NCBI RefSeq assembly: GCF_910589235.1
Contig: NC_060974.1
Span: 4,757,503 to 4,821,502 of the forward strand
Source of the DNA: Vespa crabro
Taxonomy: Eukaryota > Arthropoda > Insecta > Hymenoptera > Vespidae
Direction: 5' to 3'
Length of the DNA: 64,000 nt
The translations under genes and the position numbers were made by a program. The notes under the pieces are model-generated. The model was given only the letters and a program-made list of their open reading frames with translations. It searched no databases and was not told the DNA's origin. This document shows positions 1-10,835 of this stretch, in pieces. Numbering within the stretch: position 1 is the stretch's first letter; each line of letters starts with the position of its first letter.

Positions 1-517
1 AACACTTGGTATTTTTCTTTCGGTTTTCTTTCTTTTACATGCTCCAACTTGCAATTTAGCAAAATAAAATGAAAATATGATATCGCTGATAACGAAATAA
101 TACAGTAACAAAACCAAAATTGTTGAAAGTCGTGATTTAATCGAAATAATTATGACAACGATGACAAATAATTACTTTGGAGAAAACTCCATAAATGAAA
201 GACAAACGGATGGATACTAAAGTCAATGATTTCGAGCTAGAGGAAGGAAATTTCACGCTAGTAGCACGCGACTTTTCAGGTCAAATATGTTTTCTAATTT
301 GTCCAAGTTCTAACTAAGCAAATTATATCATATTGCATACCATACTGTGCCACCATATATGAATGTAAAAATAAGTAACTCGTGAATAAACACAATTTCA
401 CGACGTACGGATAAAAAAACGATGGAGTTCATAACTCAATAACATAAGAATATGGAGAAGAAGAAAGAAAACGACAGATAAATAGACAGACAGCCAGACA
501 GACAGACAGATGGATAA

Positions 518-604
<87 letters not shown>

Positions 605-761
605 TCCAGTGTGCTTCAAAAGTAGATAATTCACGTGTAAAGCACAATTCGTTTCTTCGTTAACAAAGGAATCTTCATACGTTGTGTACGAACGGATTCA
701 CAATAGATGCACCTTTGATAAAGAACAGGATGATGTTACATACATTAAAAGTGTATCTCAC
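1..761 (-). other. Intron of ATP8B
   Basis: This follows the donor GTGAGA just below 762 on the minus strand. I find no further flippase exon here (the region after DKTGT is absent), so the next exon is off the left edge. The intron carries the compound microsatellite listed separately and is otherwise featureless AT-rich DNA. Confidence 0.7.
484..602. repeat. Compound microsatellite (GACA)n(GATA)n(GA)n
   Basis: GACA-type units at about 484-511, GATA units at about 518-553 and an uninterrupted GA run to 602, inside an ATP8B intron. The Ser-Leu and Tyr-Leu open frames over it are repeat artefacts. Confidence 0.95.
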
Positions 762-3015
762 CTCGCTTAAATCGACGACTTCTCCAGTAACTTCGTCTAC
801 AGTGTCACCGTAACATTTACCAGCTACAGAACACTTATTAAAGGTCATTATATTTTGCGTTAATGTTCCAGTTTTGTCAGAAAAGATGTATTCTATCTGA
901 CCCAATTCTTCGTTTAACGTAGTAGTCCTAGCCTTGGCATGTGTATTCGTAGGCGCGTAGTACATTTCTTCGTCCCAATTGATCAGAAACGACTGCACGA
1001 ATCTGATCACTTCGACACTCACATATAAACTGATTGGCACCACTGTGTTCAATACAATAGCATATGAAAAGAATACGAGGAGAGCGATCACTGTGGCACC
1101 TCCTAAAGGTTCGCTAGGCACTAACGAGTCCCAAGGTAAATACACTTGAAAATATCGACCCACGAGGCTCTCCCAAATACCACAACCGATCATGCAAAAC
1201 AAACACATAGAAAGCAAGAAAAACACTATTCCAATAATCAGAAGATTCAGCAGCCTATCTATAGAGGTCCTCTTAAATTTGGTCTTCCCTGAGTTTTGCA
1301 TTAATTTGGTATCCTTGCCCGCAAAGATGACCACGCCGTAGCACCATTGTGTATTTCTTAGTACACAACCTCGTAATATGATTTTGTCGTTATCCAACGC
1401 GTATCTGTAACATAAAAGTTAACAATTTTTTAATTATCTTAGACATTAGAATATTATCGGATAATTTATGTTACGGGTGAACGTATTTTCTTGTTCACTT
1501 TTCTATCCTTACTTCCGTCCTCTCCACGTTAACGTGCCATCAAACTTATTCAACAAATTGTTAGGCGTTTCGCAAACGATTTCACCGTCGAATTGACCAA
1601 TTGATTCGTGGTTGTCCATCATTTCGGCAGTCTCAGTCAAGCATTGTCGGCATTTTAAATTAGTCTCCCTAAAAGAATAAGATAGAAAATAATATAGACT
1701 CACGAACATCGGATCGGTGAATCTACAACAACATAGAATATTACTGACCCATCCAATTCTGCCGTTTCGATGTAACAAAGACCATTAGGTTCGCTCGTTG
1801 ATAGAAGAAGAACGTCCGCCGCGACAAAGTGATCATTCTCCATTCTTATAACGTCCCCAACTTGAACCTGAGACCATTTCTCTTCGCGTAAGCTAGTGCC
1901 ACGCAATGTTTGTGACTTTCTATTATTAACTTGTGAATCGCTGCTATGCCGTTGCTGAAATTGATACAAGTCAGTATAAAAAATGAGCTTAGAAAATACT
2001 TGATAAAAGAGAAAAGAAAAAAAAAAAAAAAAATTACTTACAAAGTCGTCGTAGGCATCCTTAACGGCAGTGAGCATAAGTACCCCTATGAGCGGTATAG
2101 CTGTCGTAATGGGAGTCAAAGAGGATATGGCGGGTATCATTTGAAGCACCAGCAGGCATAGGAAGTAAAAGTTGGCGAGCCGCTGAAATTGCTCGAACAA
2201 ATTCAATGGTAGGAACGTCAGAACCGAATACTTGGACGTCTTTATGTAGTTGTTCTATACAGAGAAAAGACGCTCTTACATCATCGTATCTTGTTTTGCG
2301 CGATGCGCGCAAGATTAAAAATAAAATCAATTTTACTAGTATATGAGTAAGATTAAAGAATTAAATCTTACCGCATAATTAAACTGTGAATTGTATTCGC
2401 GATTATTGGCGCGGATGCGCCTCTCTGTTTCTAGAAGAAGGAAAATTTAATATTATTAACGTAAAAGCGTATTCATAAATTGATAAAAGACGATTGCTCG
2501 ATGATTCTCATAGAATAATAATAACGCTGAGATTTTTCGTTGGTGATATTTTTCGACGCAAAGGGATTTTGAGACGGATTCGATAGACGGTTCTCGTGTT
2601 CGAGAAGAAATTAACTAGGCGGTAAAGACTCACCGCTAGAAAAAAAAGATGTACTACGACCGATACATTCTGTGGCAGGTGGTGAATTCGGAGGCACACT
2701 GGAAGAGGACGAAGCAGCAGTTGTGGAACGATACCTGCTGCCCTTCCATATGACCAGCTTGCCCAGTACCGTAAGCAATGATTCCCTGAAGGTATTGTGC
2801 CTGCTGGTACCACCAAGACTGCTCGACGAATCTCTTTTGGAGCATTCGTCGACCGCCTCAACAACTTCTTCGGACGACGATGGAAGATTCAATACTGCGT
2901 GAATCGATACGTCTTGTTGCTCTTGCAGTTGTGGCTTGTTGCGCATTTTTCGCCGTTTTCGCTTCTTCTTACGGCTTTCGTTTCCATCTTGAATGCAAAT
3001 GTCCACAGCGCACAT
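762..3015 (-). CDS. ATP8B: Phospholipid-transporting P4-ATPase, ATP8B type (5' part of gene)
   Basis: P4-ATPases (flippases) use ATP to move phospholipids from the outer to the inner membrane leaflet, working with a CDC50 beta subunit. Minus-strand exons: 2634-3015 (5' end uncertain), 2372-2430, 2042-2254, 1749-1954, 1513-1668, 762-1404. They join in frame to about 553 codons. Visible in order: a Ser-rich N-terminus, the block ETERRIRANNREYNSQF, TM1-2 (NLFEQFQRLANFYFL onwards), the actuator motif DGET split across two exons, TM3-4 with the PISL motif in VVPISLYVSVE, and the phosphorylation motif DKTGTLTQNIMTFNKCS near the low end. ATP8B members have LTQNIMTF here where ATP8A has LTCNIMNF, so I call ATP8B (mammalian ATP8B2/ATP8B4 side). 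The nucleotide-binding and P domains and TM5-10 lie beyond the left edge. The start is not settled: 3015 is the first in-frame ATG after a repeat-coded stretch, 2946 is another, and the open frame runs on to 3591. Confidence 0.93.
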
Positions 3016-3028
3016 GGCTGCTTCTTTC

Positions 3029-3260
3029 GCCGCCGCCGCCGCCGTCGTGGTTGTGGTCGTCGTCGTCGTCGTCGTCGTCCTCGTCGTCGTCGTCGTCGTC
3101 GTTGTTGTTGTTGTTGTTGTTGTCACCGTCACCGTTACCGTCGCCGCCGCTGTTGTTGCTGCTGCCGTTACAGTCACCGTCGTTGTCGTTGCCGTTACAG
3201 TCACCGTTGCCGCTGCCACCGCCGTCGTTTTCGTCGCCGTCGTTGTCGCCGTTGCAGTCG

Positions 3261-3291
<31 letters not shown>

Positions 3292-3300
3292 AGTCGTTGT
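3029..3300. repeat. Long degenerate GTC/GTT/GCC triplet tract
   Basis: About 270 bp of imperfect triplets (CGC, GTC, GTT, plus GCCGTTACAGTCACCGT-like blocks). On the minus strand it is open in the ATP8B frame and would encode a Thr/Ala/Val-rich stretch upstream of the Met at 3015. The repeat alone may explain the openness. Confidence 0.9.
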
Positions 3301-3707
3301 TCTTTTTCCTTCCGTAACATCGGTCTCGTCACACTCTTTTACCTTCGTCCCATCATAACGAAGAAGAGTTAGAATAACGGAAGGGTGCATAAGATACGAT
3401 CGAAAAAAGATCGCTTGGCACGACGCGTTGCACATCCTCCGTGGAATTCTATACGTTTTCATTGTACTTTTCACGATATATTCATCACAGAAAAAGAAAA
3501 CAAAGTTCACTATAATAATGGTAAATGAATCTTTAAACGTGACTTTTATGATCTGAGCGGAAACGAGAGTAACGTTTGACGCGCGTGCCAAACGAACCGC
3601 GTGACAGGATACGGTAGAGTCCGATGCAAGAGGCAGACACTGGAAAGATCGGCAATAAATTTGGAATCTTGAGTATCATCATTCTCAAGATTGTAATTTC
3701 GTCGATC

Positions 3708-3710
<3 letters not shown>

Positions 3711-3764
<54 letters not shown>
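3711..3764. repeat. (GA)27 microsatellite
   Basis: Uninterrupted GA dinucleotides in the 5' region of ATP8B. Confidence 0.95.
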
Positions 3765-3767
<3 letters not shown>

Positions 3768-4653
3768 TAGTACAAAGGAAGCCTCATCATCCCTTTGAAG
3801 AATTCGACTTTGCATTGGCACATTGATCTCCTCTCTTTCGTACTAACATTCAGCAAGAGCATTCGACTCGAGTATACCGTCCTCGAGAATTTGGAGGACT
3901 CACCTCGAAGACTTCGAGTTCCAGCGTGTCGACCTCGACGCTCATCGTCTATCCTACGCACAAGCTATAAACCCTCTCTATGGCCAACCTCTTCGTCTTC
4001 GTGGCACGTAGGAGGTGCCGAGGAGACGATGTCCGGCTCGCCTTTTACATTCTTCTTCTCCCGTTTTGGACCCTCCTCTTCGTCCGTCCGTATCATCGCA
4101 GCTTCCGCAAGGCATGAATCTCTCCAAGGACGTCGCGCGCCCTACGTCGCGCTAGGTATCACGAACCACTTTCTCTTCGTTTCCTTCCCAACTCGTCTTG
4201 CAATCGCAAAACCGACGAGAGACGCGCATTTTTAAGCGCACGCTGAACCACTCCAAGAGATCCCCCTTATTTTTCTCCCTTCCCTTTTACATATCCTTTG
4301 ATCGGTCTTTAAACGCAATCCGACTGATTTATTAGGTGCTAATGTCTTTCTCCCATCGTCGCGCGATATCCTTTTAAGTAAGAAATTGGAGAGATTTGAG
4401 AAATATGCTTTTTTTTTCTTTTTCTTTTTTTCGACGAGGCTCCGAGGTGGACGTTTGACGAACAACGACGACGGAATGTTTCCTTCGCACAATTATTTTT
4501 TTCGTCCGATAAGAAAATTACTGTTTAACAATATTATTTTAACGCGTTTAATTTCCTTCAGCGTCCCTCCCCGAAAAAGCGCGAGAATTGAAGGATCCCG
4601 CGATTAGAGACGTCTACCTATCTACAGCGCCACTTACGTTTCTCTATCTCCCT

Positions 4654-4663
4654 GTCACGTGAC
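4654..4663. promoter_or_regulatory. Palindromic E-box GTCACGTGAC (CLEAR/M-box type)
   Basis: A perfect 10-bp palindrome matching the site bound by Mitf/TFEB-type bHLH-zipper factors. Its CACGTG core is also the target of Max-network dimers. It lies 1.0-1.7 kb upstream of the ATP8B exon at 2634 and 1.6 kb downstream of the exon at 6229. Binding is not shown. Confidence 0.35.
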
Positions 4664-5947
4664 ACGTATCTAGCCTTTTCTAAACGCGTTCCACCACCAC
4701 ACTGAGGCCAATTTGAAAAACTTATGCGGGAAAATGACTTGATAGAGAAACATTTGACGTCTACCATCCCTACACTTTTTCTTAACGTTGATCGCATAGC
4801 TCGTTTATTCGAACAACGACCGTAAGGATATCACCGTTAAACGATCGAAAATAAGGGTATTTCACGTTCCAATGAGTGATCGATTTAAACGTAATCGAAA
4901 TCATAAAGGAACGATGAATTGGTCGATGCACGTATCGATGCTAACATCGTTGTGCAATAAAGATTGGCGCGAACGCGTTTCTCTTCAATGAAAGACAGTG
5001 AAATGAACGACAACTCTCTTTGATTTCATACAAGAAAATATGTCTCGAAGGAGAATCATTCACCGTCATCCGTCGTCGTGGTCGTCGTCGTGGTCGTCGT
5101 ATCGTCTTTCACGTAACGATCATCCACAAGGGTGATGATATGTCAGAGAAGATATCCAGGATCATGAGAGCGATAATTAATGCGAAAAACTACGAGGAAA
5201 CAGGATTCTGTTGTCTAGCAGGCTAGACTCGAAAAGCGGAAGGCGAGAAAGGTGAACGAGCAGGGAGGACTGTTGGAGGATGAAGAAGAGGAGGAAGAGG
5301 AGGAGGAGGGAGAGAGGACCGATCGATATCAGGCGTCGACGGTGATGTCCCGTAACACGAGGATCCCATCGAAGGAAGCAAATGTCGATTTGCACCGATT
5401 TTATGTACTTTTCTTCTCCCGTAAATGCCTTCCACGATGAGGATCACCGAGTAGGACGACGAAGATGACTATATTACAATGACAGCGCATATAGTAGTAC
5501 AGAGATTGAATGCGCGCTTGTTTCCTCCGGTTTGCGACAAAAGCAGCGGCACTAGCACTAACAATGAAAATTGGAGAACGAGGAATAGGGAGAAGAAGAA
5601 AGGAGGAAAGAAGAATGAGAAATAAAAGGAGAAAGAAGTGGAGATACGCGCGACCGAAGGAGCAGCAGCACCCGAGTATTGTACGCGTAAACGACTTTAA
5701 GATAATTTTCACAAAGCATACACTGGAGGCACTTGTCTACCAGTCTATTTTGTTCTCTCTCTCTCTCTCGCTCTCTCTTCCTTTCTCTGTTTCTCCCTCT
5801 CTCTCTCTCCCTTTTTCGATGTCCGGAACACGACGTAGCAAGGCTCCACAACTCGTCGATGAAATTACGGTTCGACGGCCGTCGAGTGACTTTGAGGCGT
5901 CGCCCCTCGACGGCGCCACGTGTCACGACGCTTACGCCAACGTCGAA

Positions 5948-5950
5948 CGA

Positions 5951-5993
<43 letters not shown>
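5948..5993. repeat. Hexamer repeat (GACGCC)n
   Basis: About seven perfect copies of GACGCC in the GC-rich 5' flank of ATP8B. Frames across it read as Arg- or Asp/Ala-rich shadows. Confidence 0.9.
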
Positions 5994-5997
<4 letters not shown>

Positions 5998-6228
5998 GCG
6001 ACATGGATGTCGAGATTGACGTCGACGCCTACAATAGATAAAGAAGATTGCTGCGTTAACGACGACTTCGAGAGCTAAAGCGCGGATTTTTGAGCGCCAT
6101 CGGATAGGATACACGCGTCTATCAATCCAATCTCATCTTCTCAAAAAAAGAAAAAATCATCGAGCATCGAGAGATATCGAAGAGAAAAAAGCAAATAAAC
6201 AAAAGTAGAAAAAAGAAAAGAAACTTAC

Positions 6229-6235
6229 CTTGCAT
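6229..6235 (-). CDS. ATP8B: Candidate alternative first coding exon of ATP8B (Met-Gln plus one base)
   Basis: The minus strand reads ATG CAA G followed by a consensus donor GTAAGT (6228 downwards). The exon ends with one spare base, exactly the phase needed by the exon at 2372-2430. Splicing would give MQETERRIRANN..., a short N-terminus like those of vertebrate ATP8B4/ATP8B2, which have a brief leader before the same RANDREYN-type block. The exon at 2634-3015 also ends in this phase, so the two would be mutually exclusive first exons. No transcript is available to me, so this rests on donor quality and phase alone. Confidence 0.45.
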
Positions 6236-6351
6236 GGGACGCGTAGATGCGCTGCGCGACATTTTTCGTCGGCGGAAAGCGTTGATTAGGCTTGTTAAAA
6301 TTGCTGATTAGGCTCTTTTGGACGGAGTCTATCGATATGCCTTTTACATGC

Positions 6352-6384
<33 letters not shown>

Positions 6385-6439
6385 CGTGTCGATGCGTGTA
6401 TCGTAATAAACGCATGAAACGTGTTTGATGTCGACGCGT

Positions 6440-6503
6440 CCTCGTCCTCGTCACCGTCGCCGTCGCCGTCGCCGTCTCCGTCGCCGTCGCCGTCGTCTTC
6501 GTC
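6440..6503. repeat. Hexamer repeat (GTCGCC)n with variants
   Basis: About ten GTCGCC-like units, one with TCTCCG. It is separate from the nearby GACGCC tract and not its reverse complement. Confidence 0.88.
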
Positions 6504-6819
6504 GGTACCAGCGAAATAAGGAGAAGTAAAAGTTTGCGGTCGAGGGCGGTAATTCGCTTGACGAATCGTTGTCGTCGTTGTTCTCGTCGTCGTCGTTATC
6601 GGAACGGCGACGAATTCTCGAAGAAGGGCCAAAGAACGGCCGAGGAGAAGAGGAATTATCGTCCTCGAGCGTCGCGCTTCTCTCGCGCTCCGCTCGGATA
6701 TTTCCTGGCGATATAATGGCGATAAGATATCCACTTTTGAGGATATGGGTGGTTTCTCGAGGGTGGCGTCCATGTGGGGTGAATGGTCACCTCCGGCCTA
6801 CCCTCTTGTTACCACCGCT

Positions 6820-6832
6820 GTCGTCGTCGTTT

Positions 6833-6877
<45 letters not shown>

Positions 6878-6928
6878 GCGCCGCCGCCACCACCACCACC
6901 GCCACCGCCGCCGCCGCCGTCGTCGTCT
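6820..6928. repeat. (GTC)n/(GCC)n triplet tract
   Basis: About 25 GTC triplets followed by GCC/ACC triplets. The poly-Asp, poly-Val and poly-Ser frames over it are artefacts. Confidence 0.92.
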
Positions 6929-8469
6929 TTCGACCGATCCCACCTCCACCTCCAGGACCACCTTATCCTTCTTCTTTCGATACTACCGCTGCAGCTCCTC
7001 CGCGTTCTCCTCCACGTCGGAAAAATATGGCTCTCGATGATTATCGGGGAAACCGATCTTCTTCTTCCACCTCTTATTCCCGTTGCCGCTATTGCCGTTC
7101 TCCTTTTCTTTCCTTCTTCTTCCTCTTCCGCTCCTTCCCAACACCAATTCTTTCCTGTAGAAATGTTCAATCTCGACGCTAGCCCTCCTCCTCTTCCGCC
7201 TTCTCTTTTCTCGCTATTGGACAAATGAGAAACTGTTAGCTTAACCGCATTCCGACTTGCGATTAGATAAATTCGATGCCATTTTTATCGCACGATTCGA
7301 TCGTACCAATGCAAACCGGAAGATGCAATCCGGTCGATCCGAGTAAAACCTATACAAATCTACTGTTTCCGTTACGCATTCAAGAAACCTTGATTCGAAT
7401 AGTAAACTTTCCGCAAGACTGACGTGTCTCCTCAAACCAAACGTAAACTCCAATCCCACGACGTACCGACGTATCTATACGTTCCTATCGTTGCATCATA
7501 AATATAGATTTCTCACTGGTCATCTCCATGCAACGAAATGACGCGTCATTTTATTACGCGGAAAAGATTGAGAAATAAGAATGAATAATTATAGACGACA
7601 ATCAATGTTCCTTATTATAGAGCCAATGTGGACAATAAGGAAGGAATCTTTGCAATTCTTTTTTATTATTATTTTTTTTTTCTTCCCCGAATAAATTACT
7701 ACATCGATGCATCGATAGAGTTAACGATACAACATCTTTTTCATGAGGCTTAATAGCGTAACGCGTTTCGAGCGACGTTACGAGGACAATCTCGTAAATC
7801 ATCGACGCGGTTATGTAAAGCTAACATAAATAAAAGGACGCACAAGAAAAGGACTCACGATTACGCGTGTAGTTGCGTGTGTTTTATCGTTTTCGGCTCG
7901 TCTTACTTCAATTTCGAATTTCGCGAGAATAGATCGAGAAACAATATGTCTTTCGACATATACTCCTCTCTCTTACCTCCAACGATAGATATCGTTTTTT
8001 TCTTTTCTCACGACGTATAAGTAGATCCGCGTAGATATATCTAGAGAGATATATATCTGAGACATGTGTAAATACAAGTATCTAACGTTCTGTACATAGT
8101 CGCGATAACTGGTAGCGCGTCACCGAACAATGTCAAAAAAGCAAACTAATATAGGAAAAGAGAAACGGTATATTAATATATACGGTGCGCATATATCTTA
8201 AATAATTCAACTCTCGTCCCGTTTTGATATTTCTTTCATTAAAATATACCTATATGTGCCATCCTCTCGATTCGTTTCGTTCTCAACTTTTCTACGCGAA
8301 CGGCTTTGAACATAGTCCGATCTCGCTGACGTTCGAAGGTTTCAGCTCTCCGTCTATGAATGAGGCCTTAACGCGCTCTTTATCGTCTCCCTCATGCTAA
8401 TTGAGTTAACGCCATGCGTGGAATGAAATTTGCGATTCACGAAGAGCGAGATTCACTAAAGAAAAACAG

Positions 8470-8476
<7 letters not shown>

Positions 8477-8518
<42 letters not shown>
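8477..8518. repeat. (GA)21 microsatellite
   Basis: Uninterrupted GA run in intergenic DNA. Confidence 0.93.
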
Positions 8519-8520
<2 letters not shown>

Positions 8521-9768
8521 GTTCGGTGTGAAATTTCCTTATCATTTTCACCGATCGATATTCCGTCATTAGATCGTACGACCGCGATCATTGAAAATTT
8601 GCATCGCGATGCGGTTCGCGCGATTCAACACCAACAAGTGTACAAATATACTAGCAAGACTGAAATCTGAAAAATCGCCGAGTTCGACGCACGGTTACAG
8701 AGAGATTCTCGACCGAGCCGTTGGAGATGATCCAAGGTTAGCGACATAGACCGCATCGAAAAGTGAAAATACGAGAATCTTCGCTTCGGTCGTCGTGAAT
8801 ATTTGAGTTTGATAAGACTTACATTCCGTAAGATGGTATCGATATCTACATATACGTATACATGTACTGTGTGCGTGTATCACAACGCGAATCATCATAA
8901 AACAATCGAGATAACTAAATTAATATGACAGACTTTAGCACAATTTGCTAGTCATCGTTTGTATTTCTCACGGCAATCTCGGTGATCTATAAAGATCCTC
9001 CAACAATAAGTTCTTCGAGACAGACGAAAATATGTTTTCATTTCAAAAAGAGATATAATCGAAAAACAGTAACGCGGTTGTCAACGTTAAAATTAACGAC
9101 AAGTTCATCGCGTGACCGAGATCCATTAGAATAGCGCCGAAATGGCGTTCCTTCATTCGTTTTGATTCGTTGACGTTTCTTTCTAATTAATACGCGTCGG
9201 AAATCGAAATAAGAATCTATTCCAGAACCGTTCGATTTTATTTATAGATTCTTACGTCTGCCGCAAAGAAATCACGAGGTTCCCCACTGGCCGCTTCGAT
9301 AAAATTCATATATTATAGATTGTGCAATTTATTAAAAATAATAATTTTACGGAAAATCTTTGCAAGCGAATGCATACCTGTAATAATATTTCACAATAGT
9401 TTTATAAATGTTACCTTTTCACGTAATTAGTTACTCTTTAATAAGATTACTCTTTGATAGCACGCTAAAGATCATTTTGGGCGTACGCACGGAAATGACG
9501 ATTGGGCTATTGCCAAGAAACACAAAAATCAAGAGTCTTCGAGTCGTATTCGGTACTTGTAAGAAAAAAGTAACATACGATAGAAGAAACATGAGATTTT
9601 TACCTTGTTGACAGAGAAGACTCATCTCTTGGCATAGTAAAGATATCTCATTTATCGCGTCCACCCAAGGATGATGGGAGGAGGAAAGAGGAAGTCTACC
9701 TATATACCGATAGAATTTAAGATCGAGCGTGATTCCTCCTTTCGTCTTCGAGCATCGCGCTAAGATAA

Positions 9769-9790
9769 AGCGAGCGCGCGCGCGCTCGCT
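9769..9790. repeat. Perfect 22-bp GC palindrome
   Basis: AGCGAGCGCGC followed by its exact reverse complement. The core is alternating GC, so it could form a cruciform or Z-DNA. It sits in a CpG-rich patch at about 9750-9830. Confidence 0.8.
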
Positions 9791-10074
9791 CACGCTCGCG
9801 CATTTGCGCATCCGCGAATTCGCGGACTTAATCGAACGACGATGGGGTAAATGTAATTGGTCGAAAACGAGAGATTTCTTTTGAGACGAGAACGCGAGGA
9901 CGACGTGCGCAGTTATTATTATTCGAACGCAACAAGAAGACACGTGCGTGACAAGTAACAGCTTCACGTTCACCGTTCGATACTAAGATGCGTTCGAAAG
10001 AAGAAGCGTCCAGTCTCTAACTTGCAAACTTCTCTACTAATGCGCGCTGCGATCCACCGCAAAAACCGAAGAAC

Positions 10075-10078
10075 CACC

Positions 10079-10110
<32 letters not shown>

Positions 10111-10120
10111 CGACGCCGCG
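10075..10120. repeat. (CCG)n triplet tract
   Basis: CCACCACCGCCACCG followed by about ten CCG units and GACGCC, in intergenic DNA. Confidence 0.9.
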
Positions 10121-10511
10121 ACGGCGCGTCGCGTTACTTTCCTTCTCTCTTTTAAAAAGCTTCATTATATTCGCGTGAGCCTTATAACGCAATCCGAGGA
10201 ACATTGACATTTTGCGAATATCAGAAGAGAGACATTTTCCTCTTTCTTTATTTGACATTAATCGTACGACGACGTTAGAAACGTCAAAGGCGAAAGACAA
10301 ATTTCATTGGGTGAAGGTATCCGATGATAACAAACAAGTGATGGTGATGTTTTGTTATTGGTCGCTTGGGAGTCACGATGCCCTTTGAAAATCACACCGT
10401 GATTCCCTCATCACGACCCGTGATCTATTACGTAAATGATCCTTCAACTTTTTCCCATGATCGTCTCTTACACATTTATATTACTAACGCAATGTACGTC
10501 GGATACGCGTG

Positions 10512-10542
<31 letters not shown>

Positions 10543-10795
10543 GTAGACTCGAGCTCAATGAAAGGGAAAAGTAACCATATGTATCGGTGTATAATGCAAG
10601 TGTCTCTACCCTCTTTATGCATTTATAATACTTTACAACCTTGGAAAAAACTAACTACGCTACATAATAGCGTATCTGCGAAAGATAACAACGCGATAGT
10701 CTATTGAAACCATTTTCCGATGATCGGTGGGACGCTCCCTCCTTTAATGATGACACGATTACCAGCGATTCCCTGGGAAATAATGCACGACTAGG

Positions 10796-10835
10796 CTGGG
10801 CTTCGAGTTACTTCCAAAAGTAACTCGAAGCTCAG
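10796..10835. repeat. 18-bp hairpin with a 4-base loop
   Basis: Arms 10796-10813 and 10818-10835 are reverse complements apart from one G-T pair, and the loop is CCAA. The inner 14 bp, GCTTCGAGTTACTT, pair perfectly. The loop is short for a typical microRNA precursor, and no T-tract or gene end lies nearby. Confidence 0.85.

Larger units (their letters stand above)
3592..6228. other. ATP8B 5' region, no gene recognised
   Basis: This lies between the two candidate ATP8B first exons. It holds the GA run, a palindromic E-box (4654-4663), a minus-strand donor-like site (GAG then GTGAGT at 3904/3903) that could end a non-coding 5' exon, and a GA-rich stretch near 5283-5310. The open frames here are short and low-complexity. 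Confidence 0.5.

Noticed and set aside
398..647. Open frames rich in Leu-Ser or Ile-Tyr over GA, GATA and TA runs here and at about 3546, 5733, 8406, 16574, 26565, 29049, 31404, 34203, 34632, 35186 and 46640
   Set aside because: They are translations of microsatellites with no stop codons and show no family signature.
3767..3961. Minus-strand frame ending at a strong donor (GAG then GTGAGT)
   Set aside because: The phase-1 frame has no ATG before an upstream stop. A short ATG frame (MSVEVDTLELEVFE) ends in phase 0, which does not fit the next ATP8B exon. It is at most a non-coding 5' exon.
6225..6773. 182-codon minus-strand frame beside ATP8B
   Set aside because: The coding look comes from GTC and GTCGCC repeats. 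Only its last few bases (ATG CAA G in another frame) are supported as an exon.
9431..9973. 180-codon minus-strand frame in the intergenic region
   Set aside because: No domain, no splice context and no recognised relative. Long frames are expected in CGA-rich DNA.
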